NCBI RefSeq assembly: GCF_900476395.1
Contig: NZ_UIHB01000001.1
Span: forward strand, 68,217-132,216
DNA length: 64,000 nt
Reading direction: 5' to 3'
Source: Xanthomonas euroxanthea
GTDB taxonomy: Bacteria > Pseudomonadota > Gammaproteobacteria > Xanthomonadales > Xanthomonadaceae
Shown here: positions 1 to 8,687 of the stretch, piece after piece
How positions within the stretch are numbered: position 1 is the stretch's first letter
Layout of the letters: each line of letters opens with the position of its first letter
The notes under the pieces: generated by a model
Told to the model about the DNA's origin: nothing
Databases searched by the model: none
What the model saw: the letters and a program-made list of their open reading frames with translations, nothing else
Translations under genes and position numbers: made by a program

Positions 1-145
1 CCGGTGCGGGCAGCTGCGGTGCCGGGGCCACGCAGCGCTCGTCGAACGAGGCCATCAACGGCGGCGGCATGGCCAACCATCCTTGCGCTGGCGCACCGCG
101 CCCGCCCACCAACGGCGTGGTGAGCGCCAGCATGTTGTCGGTCAT
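1..145 (-). CDS. N-terminal fragment of an unrecognised protein
   Basis: A minus-strand reading frame starts at an ATG at 145 and runs off the left edge. The visible start reads MTDNMLALTTPLVGGRGAP and continues through a Pro/Ala-rich stretch. An AAGGA ribosome-binding site lies about 9 bases upstream of the ATG, which supports a genuine start. No signal peptide or family motif is visible in about 48 residues, so no function is assigned. A dyad at 183-200 sits just upstream and could be its operator. Confidence 0.5.
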   Translation of the reverse strand, partial: MTDNMLALTTPLVGGRGAPAQGWLAMPPPLMASFDERCVAPAPQLPAP

Positions 146-182
146 GTGGAAATCCTTGATCCGCTAATAAAGTGCGACACCA

Positions 183-200
183 GTCACATTTTATTGTGAC
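183..200. promoter_or_regulatory. Inverted repeat, possible operator
   Basis: The site reads GTCACA-TTTTAT-TGTGAC, a perfect 6-bp dyad with a 6-base spacer. A further GTGCG/CGCAC pair flanks it about 5 bases out on each side. It lies 38 bases upstream of the minus-strand start at 145 in otherwise non-coding DNA. The half-sites are in the reverse order of a Clp/CRP box, so the binding protein is unknown. The rest of the gap (201-490) shows only a repeated GGCATGGCCCGGTC motif and no gene. Confidence 0.35.
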
Positions 201-490
201 GTAGCGCACGATATACGGAAAAGGCGAGACCAGGGGAGCAATTTGTCTCAAACCGCCTGCTGGCCTGAATCAGGTCGCTTTCGCGCCCCGGCCGGCCGCC
301 TCCAGCCAGCAAGCCGGCGCCGCAAGGGCCTGCCAGCGCCAGGCATGGCCCGGTCCGCTGCGCCGCCGGGCCGGGCCGGGGCGTGGCACCCTTCGGCCAC
401 CGGGCCGGCCGTGGCATGGCCCGGTCTGCCCTTTGCACGCACCGGCGGCAACCGGCACCGTAGCCCGCTCACCTCAACGGAGCCGTCTGC

Positions 491-1135
491 ATGACCATCA
501 CCATCACCGCCTTCGAACGCTCGCCCGACGGCGGCAAGGGCCTGGTGCGCGATCTGCGCGTGCGCTGGGCGCTAGAAGAGGTGGGCCAGCCCTACCAGGT
601 GCGGCGGGTGCCCTTCGCCGCGCTGAAGCAACCCGCGCATCTGGCCCTGCACCCGTTCGGCCAGATCCCCACCTTCGAACAGGGCGCGCTGGTGCTGTTC
701 GAAACCGGCGCCATCGTCCTGCACATCGCCGAGCGTTATCCCGGCCTGCTGCCGGCCGACCCCAACGCCCGCGCCCGTGCCATCGCCTGGATGTTTGCCG
801 CGCTCAACACGGTGGAGCCGCCCAGCCTGGAGCTGGCCACCGCCACGCTGCTGGAAGCGGACAAACCCTGGACCGCAGAGCGCATGCCGCTGCTGCAAAG
901 GCGCATCCGCCGGCGCCTGCAGCACCTCACCGCGCACCTGGGCAGCAACGCCTGGCTCGATGGCGACTTCAGCGTCGGCGACCTGCTGATGGCGTCGGTG
1001 CTGCTGCGCATCGGGCACTTCGGCCTGCTGGACGCCTTCCCCGAACTGCTGGCCTATGTCGCCCGCGCCGAACGCCGGCCGGCCTACCAACGCGCCTTTG
1101 CGGCGCAGTGGGCGATCAACGGCGCAGGTGCCTGA
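491..1135 (+). CDS. Glutathione S-transferase family protein
   Basis: The 214-residue length is typical of soluble glutathione transferases, which conjugate or reduce electrophiles using glutathione in the cytoplasm. The N-terminal thioredoxin-like half contains the usual switch (RWALEEVGQPY) and the conserved PFGQIPTFEQG segment with the cis-Pro, followed by LVLFETGAIVLHIAERYP, which holds the glutathione-contacting E-[ST]-type motif. The C-terminal half is all-helical and has the N-capping-like FSVGDLLMA stretch near residue 160. The second residue region lacks an obvious catalytic Cys and has a Ser instead (FERSPDGGKG). The ATG at 491 is the first one in a convincing context. The substrate cannot be predicted. 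Confidence 0.85.
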   Translation: MTITITAFERSPDGGKGLVRDLRVRWALEEVGQPYQVRRVPFAALKQPAHLALHPFGQIPTFEQGALVLFETGAIVLHIAERYPGLLPADPNARARAIAWMFAALNTVEPPSLELATATLLEADKPWTAERMPLLQRRIRRRLQHLTAHLGSNAWLDGDFSVGDLLMASVLLRIGHFGLLDAFPELLAYVARAERRPAYQRAFAAQWAINGAGA

Positions 1136-1273
1136 GCGAAGGGGCCAACGGCAGGGAGCTCGCTGCCCGCCCGCCTCGGGGCAGTGTCTGCTTCCCATGC
1201 CCACAGGCACGCGCAGTCGCATGGCGCGCCGACATCGCGCACCATCGCCGTCTTCAACGGAATGGAGTGACCC

Positions 1274-1981
1274 ATGCGCACAACCCACGTCCTGGCCCTG
1301 GCCGCCCTGTGCAGTGCGCTCGCCGCCTGCACAGACACAGGCCGGCCAGCGCCTACCGACCAAGCGTCAGCGGCCACGCCTGCAGCGGCCGCAGCCACGG
1401 CAGGCCCCGGCGCAGCAGCGCCGTCGCCGGATCGAACAACCGCCCTCACCCAGGGCGTGAGCCAGCAGGCACGGCGCTACCTGTGCCCGCAGGGTCCGGG
1501 CGCGTGCAAGGCCAGTGGGCCATTGGTGGCCGACTCCGAGGCAGAAGCACAGTGGCTGCTCACCCACGGCTACCCCACCGAGAGCGAGCGCGCACGCCTG
1601 GATACCTTGCACCTGGACCAGCTCAAGGCAGCGTCGCAGGCAGGCAACCAGGCCGCCACGGTGGTCTATGGCATCAAGACCGCAGTTGCCGGCCGCTTCT
1701 CCACCGGCGTCGGCATCCTGCGGCGGGCCGCACTGGCCGGCAACCTGTATGCCTACTACGGCCTGTCGGAGGTGTACGCCAGCGACACGCAGCACAAGAA
1801 CCTGGTCGACAGCCTGGCCTACCTGCGCCTGGCGTCCCTGCTGGGTGATGGCAAAGCCGCGCGCGCCATCGCGGCGAAAGGACTCAGCGGCGTCGAAAAC
1901 GCCGTTGCCGACGAGCGCGCCGCAGCGCTCTACAAGACGTTTTCCAACTACCAGCGCCCGGCGCCCAGACCGCTCGACTAA
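1274..1981 (+). CDS. Lipoprotein with Sel1-like/TPR repeats
   Basis: This 235-residue protein starts with a classical lipoprotein signal (MRTTHVLALAALCSALAAC); the lipobox LAAC places the lipidated Cys at residue 19. A low-complexity Ala/Pro/Thr linker to about residue 55 follows. The C-terminal half has short helical pairs such as AGNQAATVVYGIKTAVAG, LRRAALAGNLYAYYGLSEVY and YLRLASLLGDGKAARAIA, which resemble degenerate Sel1/TPR repeats used for protein contacts. It probably sits at the periplasmic face of a membrane. A GGAATGGAG ribosome-binding region precedes the ATG. The specific role is unknown. Confidence 0.7.
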   Translation: MRTTHVLALAALCSALAACTDTGRPAPTDQASAATPAAAAATAGPGAAAPSPDRTTALTQGVSQQARRYLCPQGPGACKASGPLVADSEAEAQWLLTHGYPTESERARLDTLHLDQLKAASQAGNQAATVVYGIKTAVAGRFSTGVGILRRAALAGNLYAYYGLSEVYASDTQHKNLVDSLAYLRLASLLGDGKAARAIAAKGLSGVENAVADERAAALYKTFSNYQRPAPRPLD

Positions 1982-2128
1982 GCGTGCAATGCGCGGCCCG
2001 AATGCACGGCCGTGCAGGAGCCACTGCCGGCGCAGCTGCAGCAGCCCGGCGCCTCACCGGGCACGGCCCGGCAGGCCGTCAACGCAGCACGGCGGCCTGC
2101 GCGGCCGCCACACCGCCCAACGCCCGCC

Positions 2129-4210
2129 TCACCAGACCTGCGCACGCTCCTGATCGGAGCGCACCATCGTATCGCCGGCCTTGCACGAGAACGCCTTGGC
2201 GTACTGCGGCATGTTGGACGGCCCGGCATTGACGCGAACGCCACTGGGCGGATGCGGGTCGGCGTTGAGTGCCTTCACCTGTGCTTCTTCCCGGCGCGCA
2301 CTGCGGTGCTTCCGCGCCCAGTTGATGAAGAAGCGCTGCTCGGGCGTATACCCATCGATGGCGACGTTGCGCTCGGGGTGCTGTTGCAGATCCAGCATCA
2401 ACGCATCGTAGGCGGTGCCGACCCCGGTGAAGTCGGCGATGCTCTCGCCCAGCACCAGCTGCCCGTTGACGTGCAGGTTCGGGCGGTTCTTGAGCGGCAC
2501 GTAGCTGCTCATCTGCTGCTTGATCCTGTCGGTGCGGGTGTCGAACGCGGCAACATCCGCGGGCAACCACCAATTGCGTGTGGCGCCGATGGCATCGAAT
2601 TGCCTGCCCTCGTCATCGAAGGCATGGCTGATCTCGTGACCGATCATGGTACCGATCCCGCCATAGTTGAGGCCATCGTCGGCAGTGGCACTGAACAACA
2701 GCGGCTGCAGGATCACCGCAGGAAAGAAGATGCTGTTCTGGCGCGGCGCGTAGAAGGCATTTACGGTCTGCGGCGCCACATCGTCCCAGCTCATCCGATC
2801 GGCCGGCTTGCCGATCCTGGCCATGTCGGCGCGGTGGCTGAAAGCGGTCGCACGTTCGATATTGCCGAGATAGGCGCCCTCTTCCAGCCGCAAGCCCGAC
2901 CAATCCTGCCACCGGTCCGGATACCCGATCTTGGGAACGATGTTGGCCAGCTTGTCCAATGCCTTGGCCTTGGTCGGAGCGCTCAGCCAGTCGGCATGCG
3001 TGATGCGCAGCTTCATGGCGGCACGCACGTTTTCCACCAGCGCCAGCGCCTGCTGCTTGGAGGCAGGAGAGAAGTGGCGGGCCACATAGAGCTGGCCCAT
3101 CGCCTCGGCGATCGTCGTGTTCAACGCATCGATCACCTGCTTCCAGCGTGGCGGCTGCACCTGCCGGCCCTCCAGCGTCTTGGCGTAAAACGCGAAATGG
3201 TTCTCCACGAACGGCTTGCTCAGGGCCGGTGCCGCATCGTCGATGGCGCGGAAGCGCAGGTAGGCTTTCCACTGCGCCACCGGCGCGCGCTGCAACTGCG
3301 CATCGAATGCCTTGAAGAACGCCAGCTGCGACAGCGCCAGGCCGCTTTCCCCTTCGACACCTTGCGCGGCCATGAAGCGGTCCCAGGCGAAATGCGGCGT
3401 CAGCGCATTGGCCTGTGCCGTGGTGAGCCAGTGGTAGGTGTTGCTGGGCTCGCGCATCTGGGCCGGCGTCAGCAGCGCGGCGGCCAGGCGGCTTTCCAGT
3501 TGCAGCACCTGCGCTGCCTGCACCGATGCCTGTGCGGCCGGTGTTCCCGCCAGCACGAACGACCGCGCGATATACGCCAGGTAGGCTTTGCGAATGCCGG
3601 CATATTGCGCATCGGCATAGTAATCCTTGGAGGGGAGCGTCATGCCTTCGACGTTGGCATAGGCCACCATCGTCGAAACGTCCTTTTCATCCGGATGCGC
3701 AACAAACTGAAACAGCACCGTGGCGCCTTGGGCATGACGTTGGGTAATGAAGCCGGCAATGGCGCGCGCATCCTTCAGCGCATCGATCTCGGCGAGCCGT
3801 TGCCGGATCGGCGCCGCGCCCAGGCGCTCGATGCCCGCCTCGTCCATGCCCGAGGCGTAGAACGTCCTGACCAGCTGCTCGATCGAACCGGCTGTCGGCT
3901 GCGACTGCAGCAACGCCTCTGCAATGGCGTGCTGATCCCGATAGGCGCGGTTGTAGAAATCAAACGAGGTACCAATGCCAACCTCGTCGTCAGGGATGCC
4001 TTTGGCAAGCGCCTTGCCGTTGGCAAAGGCATTCAGATCCTGGCAGGGGTCGGCAGCGGGATCCAGTTCGTTGATATCCAACGCCGGTGCAGCGGCAGTG
4101 GCCATCGGAACCGGCGCTGCAGGTTTGGCGTTGATTGCCTGCTCGCTGGCCTGCTTGCAACCGCTCAATGCCATGAAGGTCGCAAGCGCGAGAAGGTTCC
4201 TGCTCAACAT
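2129..4210 (-). CDS. M13 family zinc metallopeptidase lipoprotein (copy 1)
   Basis: This 693-residue neprilysin/PepO-like endopeptidase probably cleaves peptides in the periplasm. The N-terminus has a lipoprotein signal with lipobox ALSGC. The zinc motif HEISHAF (His525, Glu526, His529) and the downstream GESIADF motif (third ligand Glu589, Asp593) are intact. The segment VNAFYAPRQNSIFFPAVILQPLLF is the substrate-cleft strand typical of M13 enzymes, and the protein ends with a basic CKAGD-type tail. Length is normal for the family. It is the downstream member of a tandem pair with the gene at 4477-6558, which has exactly the same length, and the two share upstream sequence too. Confidence 0.93.
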   Translation of the reverse strand: MLSRNLLALATFMALSGCKQASEQAINAKPAAPVPMATAAAPALDINELDPAADPCQDLNAFANGKALAKGIPDDEVGIGTSFDFYNRAYRDQHAIAEALLQSQPTAGSIEQLVRTFYASGMDEAGIERLGAAPIRQRLAEIDALKDARAIAGFITQRHAQGATVLFQFVAHPDEKDVSTMVAYANVEGMTLPSKDYYADAQYAGIRKAYLAYIARSFVLAGTPAAQASVQAAQVLQLESRLAAALLTPAQMREPSNTYHWLTTAQANALTPHFAWDRFMAAQGVEGESGLALSQLAFFKAFDAQLQRAPVAQWKAYLRFRAIDDAAPALSKPFVENHFAFYAKTLEGRQVQPPRWKQVIDALNTTIAEAMGQLYVARHFSPASKQQALALVENVRAAMKLRITHADWLSAPTKAKALDKLANIVPKIGYPDRWQDWSGLRLEEGAYLGNIERATAFSHRADMARIGKPADRMSWDDVAPQTVNAFYAPRQNSIFFPAVILQPLLFSATADDGLNYGGIGTMIGHEISHAFDDEGRQFDAIGATRNWWLPADVAAFDTRTDRIKQQMSSYVPLKNRPNLHVNGQLVLGESIADFTGVGTAYDALMLDLQQHPERNVAIDGYTPEQRFFINWARKHRSARREEAQVKALNADPHPPSGVRVNAGPSNMPQYAKAFSCKAGDTMVRSDQERAQVW

Positions 4211-4476
4211 GGTCGTGGCAGCCGTACATGGGGGAGTGCAGCGAGCTTAGTCGAGCGCTTGGCGCAGTCTGCGCGCAGACGAACAAAGTTGAGCATTCCC
4301 CCAACGCGATCAGCGGCCCGTATGCGCAAAAACGAAGTGGTGCCGTCACGACGACCGCATCACGGCCCGCGTCGAGGGCGCGATGCCACCATGCGCTGTA
4401 GAGTGTTCGCACATGCCGCTGCAATGCCATCCATGCATCCACGGCCACCAACCCACCACGCGGCAAAACGCCCGCC

Positions 4477-6558
4477 TCACCAGACCTGCGCACGCTCCTG
4501 ATCGGAGCGCACCATCGCATCGCCGGCCTTGCACGAGAACGCCTTGGCGTACTGCGGCATGTTGGACGGCCCGGCGTTGACGCGTACCACGCTGGGCGGG
4601 TGCGGGTCGGCGTTGAGCGCCTTCACCTGCACTTCTTCCCGGCGCGCATTGCGATACAGCCGAGCCCAGTTGATGAAGAAGCGTTGCTCGGGCGTGTAGC
4701 CATCCACGGCGACATTGCGCTCGGGGTGTTGCTGCAGATCCAGCATCAGCGCGTCGTAGGCGATGGTGACCCCGGTGAAGTCGGCGATGCTCTCGCCCAG
4801 CACCAGCTGCCCGTTGACGTGCAGGTCCGGCCTGCTCTTGAGCGGCACGTAGCGGCTCACCAGTTGCTTGATCTTGCCGGTGCGCGCCTCGAAGGCCGCC
4901 CGGTCCGCCGGCAGCCACCAGTTCCGGTTGGCACCGATGGCATCGAACTGGCTGCCCTCGTCATCGAAGCCGTGGCTGATCTCGTGGCCGATGAACCCGC
5001 CGATTCCGCCATAGTTGAGGCCATCGTCGGCCGTTGCCGCAAACAGCGGCGGCTGCAGGATCACCGCGGGGAAGTAGATGCTGTTTTCGCGTGGTGCGTA
5101 GAAGGCATTCACGGTCTGCGGCGCCACATCGCCCCAGCTCTTGCGGTCCACCGGCTTGCCGACCTTGGCCATCTCGGCGCGGTGATTGAACGCCGCCGCC
5201 CGTTCGATGTTCTGCAGGTAGGTGCCGGTGTCCAGCTGCAGGCCCGACCACGCCCGCCAGGTGTCCGGATACCCGATCTTCGGCATCATGTTGGCCAGCT
5301 TGTCCAATGCCTTGGCCTTGGTCGCAGCGCTCATCCAGTCGGCGTGCGCGATGCGCAGCTTCATGGCGGCGCGCACATTCTCCACCAGCGCCAACACCTG
5401 CTGCTTGGAGGCCGGGGGAAATTTCTGGGCGACATACAGCTGGCCCATTGCCTCGGCGATCGTCTGGTTCAACGTGGTGATCACCTGTTTCCAGCGCGGC
5501 TGCTGCACCTGCCGGCCCTCCAGCGTTGTGGAGTGGAACGCGAAGTGATTCTGCGCGAACGGCTTGCTCAGTGCCGGTGCCGCATCGTCGATGGTGCGGA
5601 AGCGCAGGTAGGCTTTCCACTGCGCCACCGGCGCGCGCTGCAACTGCGCATCGAATGCCTTGAAGAACGCCAGCTGCGACAGCGCCAGGCCGCTTTCCCC
5701 GGTGACACCTTGCGCGGCCATGAAGCGGTCCCAGGCGAAGTGCGGCGTCAGCGCATTGGCCTGCGCGGTGGTGAGCCAGTGGTACATGTTCTTCGGCTCG
5801 CGCTGCTCGGCCGGTGTGAGCAGTGCGGCGGCCAGGCGGCTTTCCAGCTGCAGCACCTGCCCGGCCTGCACGGCCGCTTGCTCGGCCGGCACGCCGGCCA
5901 GGACGAACGTGCGCTGGATGTACGCAAGGTAGGCCTTGCGGATGGGAGCGTACTGCGCGTCTACGTAATAATTTTTTGCGGGCAGCGTCATGCCGTCGAC
6001 CAGGGCATAGCCCACCATCTTCGACACGCTCTGCGCGTCGGGCTGGGCAACGAACTGGAACAGCACGTTGGCGCCCTCGGCGTGGCGCTGGGTGATGAAG
6101 CCGGCAATGTCGCCCGCATCTTTCAAGGCATCGATCGCCGCCAGCCGCGGCTGGATGGGCGCCGCGCCCAGGCGCTCGATGCCCGCCTCGTCCATGCCCG
6201 AGGCGTAGAACGTCCTGACCAGCTGCTCCACCGAGCCGCTGGCCGGCTGCGTTTTCAGCAAGGCCTCTGCAATGGCGTGCTGATCCCGATAACTGGCGTT
6301 GTAGACGTCATACGAGGTGCCGATGCCCACCTCGTCGTCGGGGATGCCCTTGGCCAGCGCCTTGCCATTGGCGAATGCATTCAGATCCTGGCAGGCGTCG
6401 GCAGCGCGATCCAGTTCGTTGATATCCAGTGCCGGTGCCGCCGCGGTGGCTGCCGCCGCAGGCGTGGGTGTGGTGGGCGCGGTCGCTTGCTCGCTGGCCT
6501 GCTTGCAACCGCTCAATGCCATGAAGGTGGCAAGCGCGAGACTGTGTCTGCTCAACAT
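4477..6558 (-). CDS. M13 family zinc metallopeptidase lipoprotein (copy 2)
   Basis: This is a close paralogue of the neighbouring M13 gene, also 693 residues, with the same lipobox (ALSGC), HEISHGF zinc motif with His525 and the GESIADF third-ligand motif. The start was placed at the ATG at 6558 (MLSRHSLALATF), because the longer frame upstream has no ribosome-binding site and would bury the signal peptide. The two copies differ mainly in the alanine/threonine-rich linker after the lipobox and in scattered substitutions, so the duplication is recent or homogenised. Both copies carry a shared motif about 80 bases upstream (reads GGGAATGCTCAACTTTGTTC on the coding strand), probably part of the promoter. 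Confidence 0.93.
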   Translation of the reverse strand: MLSRHSLALATFMALSGCKQASEQATAPTTPTPAAAATAAAPALDINELDRAADACQDLNAFANGKALAKGIPDDEVGIGTSYDVYNASYRDQHAIAEALLKTQPASGSVEQLVRTFYASGMDEAGIERLGAAPIQPRLAAIDALKDAGDIAGFITQRHAEGANVLFQFVAQPDAQSVSKMVGYALVDGMTLPAKNYYVDAQYAPIRKAYLAYIQRTFVLAGVPAEQAAVQAGQVLQLESRLAAALLTPAEQREPKNMYHWLTTAQANALTPHFAWDRFMAAQGVTGESGLALSQLAFFKAFDAQLQRAPVAQWKAYLRFRTIDDAAPALSKPFAQNHFAFHSTTLEGRQVQQPRWKQVITTLNQTIAEAMGQLYVAQKFPPASKQQVLALVENVRAAMKLRIAHADWMSAATKAKALDKLANMMPKIGYPDTWRAWSGLQLDTGTYLQNIERAAAFNHRAEMAKVGKPVDRKSWGDVAPQTVNAFYAPRENSIYFPAVILQPPLFAATADDGLNYGGIGGFIGHEISHGFDDEGSQFDAIGANRNWWLPADRAAFEARTGKIKQLVSRYVPLKSRPDLHVNGQLVLGESIADFTGVTIAYDALMLDLQQHPERNVAVDGYTPEQRFFINWARLYRNARREEVQVKALNADPHPPSVVRVNAGPSNMPQYAKAFSCKAGDAMVRSDQERAQVW

Positions 6559-6730
6559 GGGCGTGGCAGCCGTGCATGGGGAAGGTGCCGCGAGCTTAGG
6601 CGAGCCTTGCGCGCAGGCTGCGCGCGGGCGAACAAAGTTGAGCATTCCCGCGCCCGCAACGGCACATGCGTGCAGGAAAGCGAAGCGCCGGCGGCGCACC
6701 AGCGCCGGCACCACCGCAGCGCAGGTGTCG

Positions 6731-7618
6731 CTAACGGTTGAGCTGCGGAATCTTTGCAAACGCCTCGGCAATGAAATCCATGAACACCAGCGCGCGCTTG
6801 GGCACCAGCCGGTTGGCGGCGTAGACAATCTGCATCGGTGCCGGCGGCGGCGCAAAGGCATCCAGCACGGTCTGCAGTTCGCCCGAGGCCAGGCCTTCGG
6901 CGTACAGCCACGCCGGGCCCAGGCCGATGCCGAGCCCGGCGCTGACCGCCGCGCGCGCGGCCTCGGGCGAGTTGACCCGGAACCGGCCGGACACCGGCAC
7001 GTCGGTATCGCGGAAACGCCAGCTCGCCCCGGTGCTGAGCAGCGTGTACAGCACGCAGTCGTGGTGGCGCAGGTCCTCGGGCACGGCTGGCACCCCGCGC
7101 CTGTCCAGGTAGGCGCGGCTGGCCACCGTCACCCGCGTGAACGCGCCGATGCGGCGTGCGCGCAGCGCGCTGCTGTCCAGGTGACCGATGCGGATGGCCA
7201 GCTCCGCGCCTTCGTCGAGCAGGTTCACGTAGCGGTCGTTGATCTGCAGGTCCAGCTCCAGTGCCGGAAACCGCTGCAAGAACGCCGGCACCAGCGGCAG
7301 CACGAAGGTGTGCGACAACGCCGTGGGGCAGGCCACCCGCAACAGCCCAGAGGGCTGCACATCGTCGCGCAGCGCCATTTCAGACTCACCCACCGCATCC
7401 AGGATGCGGCGCACCTCCGCGTAATAGCGCTCGCCCTCCGGGGTGAGCACCAGCTTGCGGGTGGAGCGGTTGAGCAGCCGGGTCTGCAGGTGCTGCTCCA
7501 GCGCCGCCACATGCCGGCTGACATTGGGCTGGCCCAGCCCCAGGTCGCGCCCGGCGGCGGAAAAGCTGCCCGTCTCCACCGCGCGGGCAAAGCAGGTCAT
7601 CAGCAGAAACCGGTCCAT
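6731..7618 (-). CDS. LysR family transcriptional regulator
   Basis: A 295-residue LysR regulator. Residues 1-60 carry the winged helix-turn-helix (ARAVETGSFSAAGRDLGLGQPNVSRHVAALE), followed by the linker helix and a PBP2-type effector domain of normal length. The start chosen at 7618 (MDRFLLMTCF) matches the usual LysR N-terminus and has GAGGA just upstream. The alternative GTG at 7639 would put a perfect dyad at 7629-7649 inside the gene. It is divergent from the dehydrogenase gene at 7754, the standard arrangement for a LysR regulator and its target. Confidence 0.92.
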   Translation of the reverse strand: MDRFLLMTCFARAVETGSFSAAGRDLGLGQPNVSRHVAALEQHLQTRLLNRSTRKLVLTPEGERYYAEVRRILDAVGESEMALRDDVQPSGLLRVACPTALSHTFVLPLVPAFLQRFPALELDLQINDRYVNLLDEGAELAIRIGHLDSSALRARRIGAFTRVTVASRAYLDRRGVPAVPEDLRHHDCVLYTLLSTGASWRFRDTDVPVSGRFRVNSPEAARAAVSAGLGIGLGPAWLYAEGLASGELQTVLDAFAPPPAPMQIVYAANRLVPKRALVFMDFIAEAFAKIPQLNR

Positions 7619-7628
7619 GCGTCCTCGA

Positions 7629-7649
7629 TTCATGCGCACAGCGCATGAA
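7629..7649. promoter_or_regulatory. Perfect 9-bp dyad, likely LysR operator
   Basis: TTCATGCGC-ACA-GCGCATGAA lies in the gap between the LysR gene and the divergent dehydrogenase. It contains the T-N11-A core expected of LysR boxes. Its position supports autoregulation and control of the gene at 7754. Confidence 0.6.
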
Positions 7650-7753
7650 GGTTATGTTCCCGCAGGATCTTATAGCAGCCGGCGCATGGGGCGAAGATGC
7701 CGCATCGAAGGCCGCCATACGGCGGCCGGGCACCGCACCATCAGGAGCACACC

Positions 7754-8506
7754 ATGTCACGTCTTGCAGGCAAACGTACCCTCATCACCGGCGGCACCAC
7801 CGGCATTGGCCTGGAAACCGCCAAGCAGTTCCTCGCCGAAGGCGCCCGCGTCATCGTCACCGGCGTCAACCCCGACTCCATCGCCAAGGCCCAGGCCATC
7901 CTGGGGCCCGACGTGCCGGTGCTGCGCGCCGACTCGGCCAGCGTTGCCGCCCAGCAGGAGCTGGCGCAGGCGGTGCAGGCCCATTACGGCCAGCTGGACG
8001 TTGTCTTCCTCAACGCTGGCGTCTCGGTCTGGGTGCCGATCGAAGAGTGGACCGAGCAGGCCTTCGACGCCTCCTTCGCCATCAACGTCAAGGGCCCGTA
8101 CTTCCTGCTGCAGGCGCTGCTGCCGGTGCTGGCCAACCCCGCCTCGGTGGTGCTCAACACCTCCGTCAACGTGCATGCCGGCATGGCCCGCTCGTCGGTG
8201 TATGCCGCCACCAAGGCCGCCTTCCTCAGCATGACCAAGACCCTGTCCAGCGAGCTGCTGGGCCGCGGCATCCGCGTCAATGCCGTCAGCCCCGGCCCGG
8301 TGGAAACCCCGCTGTACGACAAGCTCGGCGTGCCCGACGCCTACCGTGCAAAGCTCAACGAGGAAATCGCCGCCAGCATCCCGATGGGCCGCTTCGGCAC
8401 TCCGGAAGAGGTGGCCAAGGCCGTGCTGTACCTGGCCTCGGACGAATCCAGCTGGACGGTGGGTTCGGAAATCGTGGTCGACGGCGGGCGCCTGCTCAAC
8501 GGCTGA
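7754..8506 (+). CDS. Short-chain dehydrogenase/reductase
   Basis: This 250-residue classical SDR has a Rossmann cofactor loop at the N-terminus (TGGTTGIGLETA), an NAG motif in NAGVSV, the catalytic Ser in the LNTSVNVH region and the YxxxK pair in YAATKAA. The conserved PGPVETPLY loop is followed by the C-terminal GSEIVVDGG ending typical of FabG-like proteins. The ATG at 7754 has AGGAG at 7743. It is divergent from the LysR gene, and a glutathione transferase gene follows on the same strand beyond a strong hairpin. It is probably an NADP(H)-dependent oxidoreductase; the substrate is unknown. Confidence 0.92.
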   Translation: MSRLAGKRTLITGGTTGIGLETAKQFLAEGARVIVTGVNPDSIAKAQAILGPDVPVLRADSASVAAQQELAQAVQAHYGQLDVVFLNAGVSVWVPIEEWTEQAFDASFAINVKGPYFLLQALLPVLANPASVVLNTSVNVHAGMARSSVYAATKAAFLSMTKTLSSELLGRGIRVNAVSPGPVETPLYDKLGVPDAYRAKLNEEIAASIPMGRFGTPEEVAKAVLYLASDESSWTVGSEIVVDGGRLLNG

Positions 8507-8571
8507 GCCTGGCGGCCCCCCGCCAGGCGCCGGCAGGCGGCGCGCATCGCCGCCCTGCCGGCACCCACCTG

Positions 8572-8619
8572 CGCCTGCGCATCGCCATGCACCGTTGCAT
8601 GGCGATGCGCAGGCGTTTT
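8572..8619 (+). terminator. Very strong intrinsic terminator
   Basis: A perfect 20-bp stem (left arm 8572-8591, right arm 8596-8615) with a 4-base CCGT loop is followed directly by TTTT. A second GC-rich hairpin built from GCCGGCAGGCGGCG lies just upstream. It ends the dehydrogenase transcript and separates it from the glutathione transferase gene. Confidence 0.8.
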
Positions 8620-8687
8620 CTGCCATGCAGGCACGGCCGGCCCACGGCTGCCCTGGCACCCCCCTTTCGCAACGCGAGCCATTGCCC

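Noticed and set aside
183..200. Possible Clp/CRP binding site
   Set aside because: The half-sites are in reverse order (TCACA before TGTGA), so the standard site is not matched.
2012..4501. 829-codon open frame opposite the first M13 peptidase, and similar long antisense frames opposite other genes (4600-6741, 20294-22801, 46418-49018)
   Set aside because: High GC content keeps the antisense frame open; the opposite strand carries clear protein motifs and the antisense translations show none.
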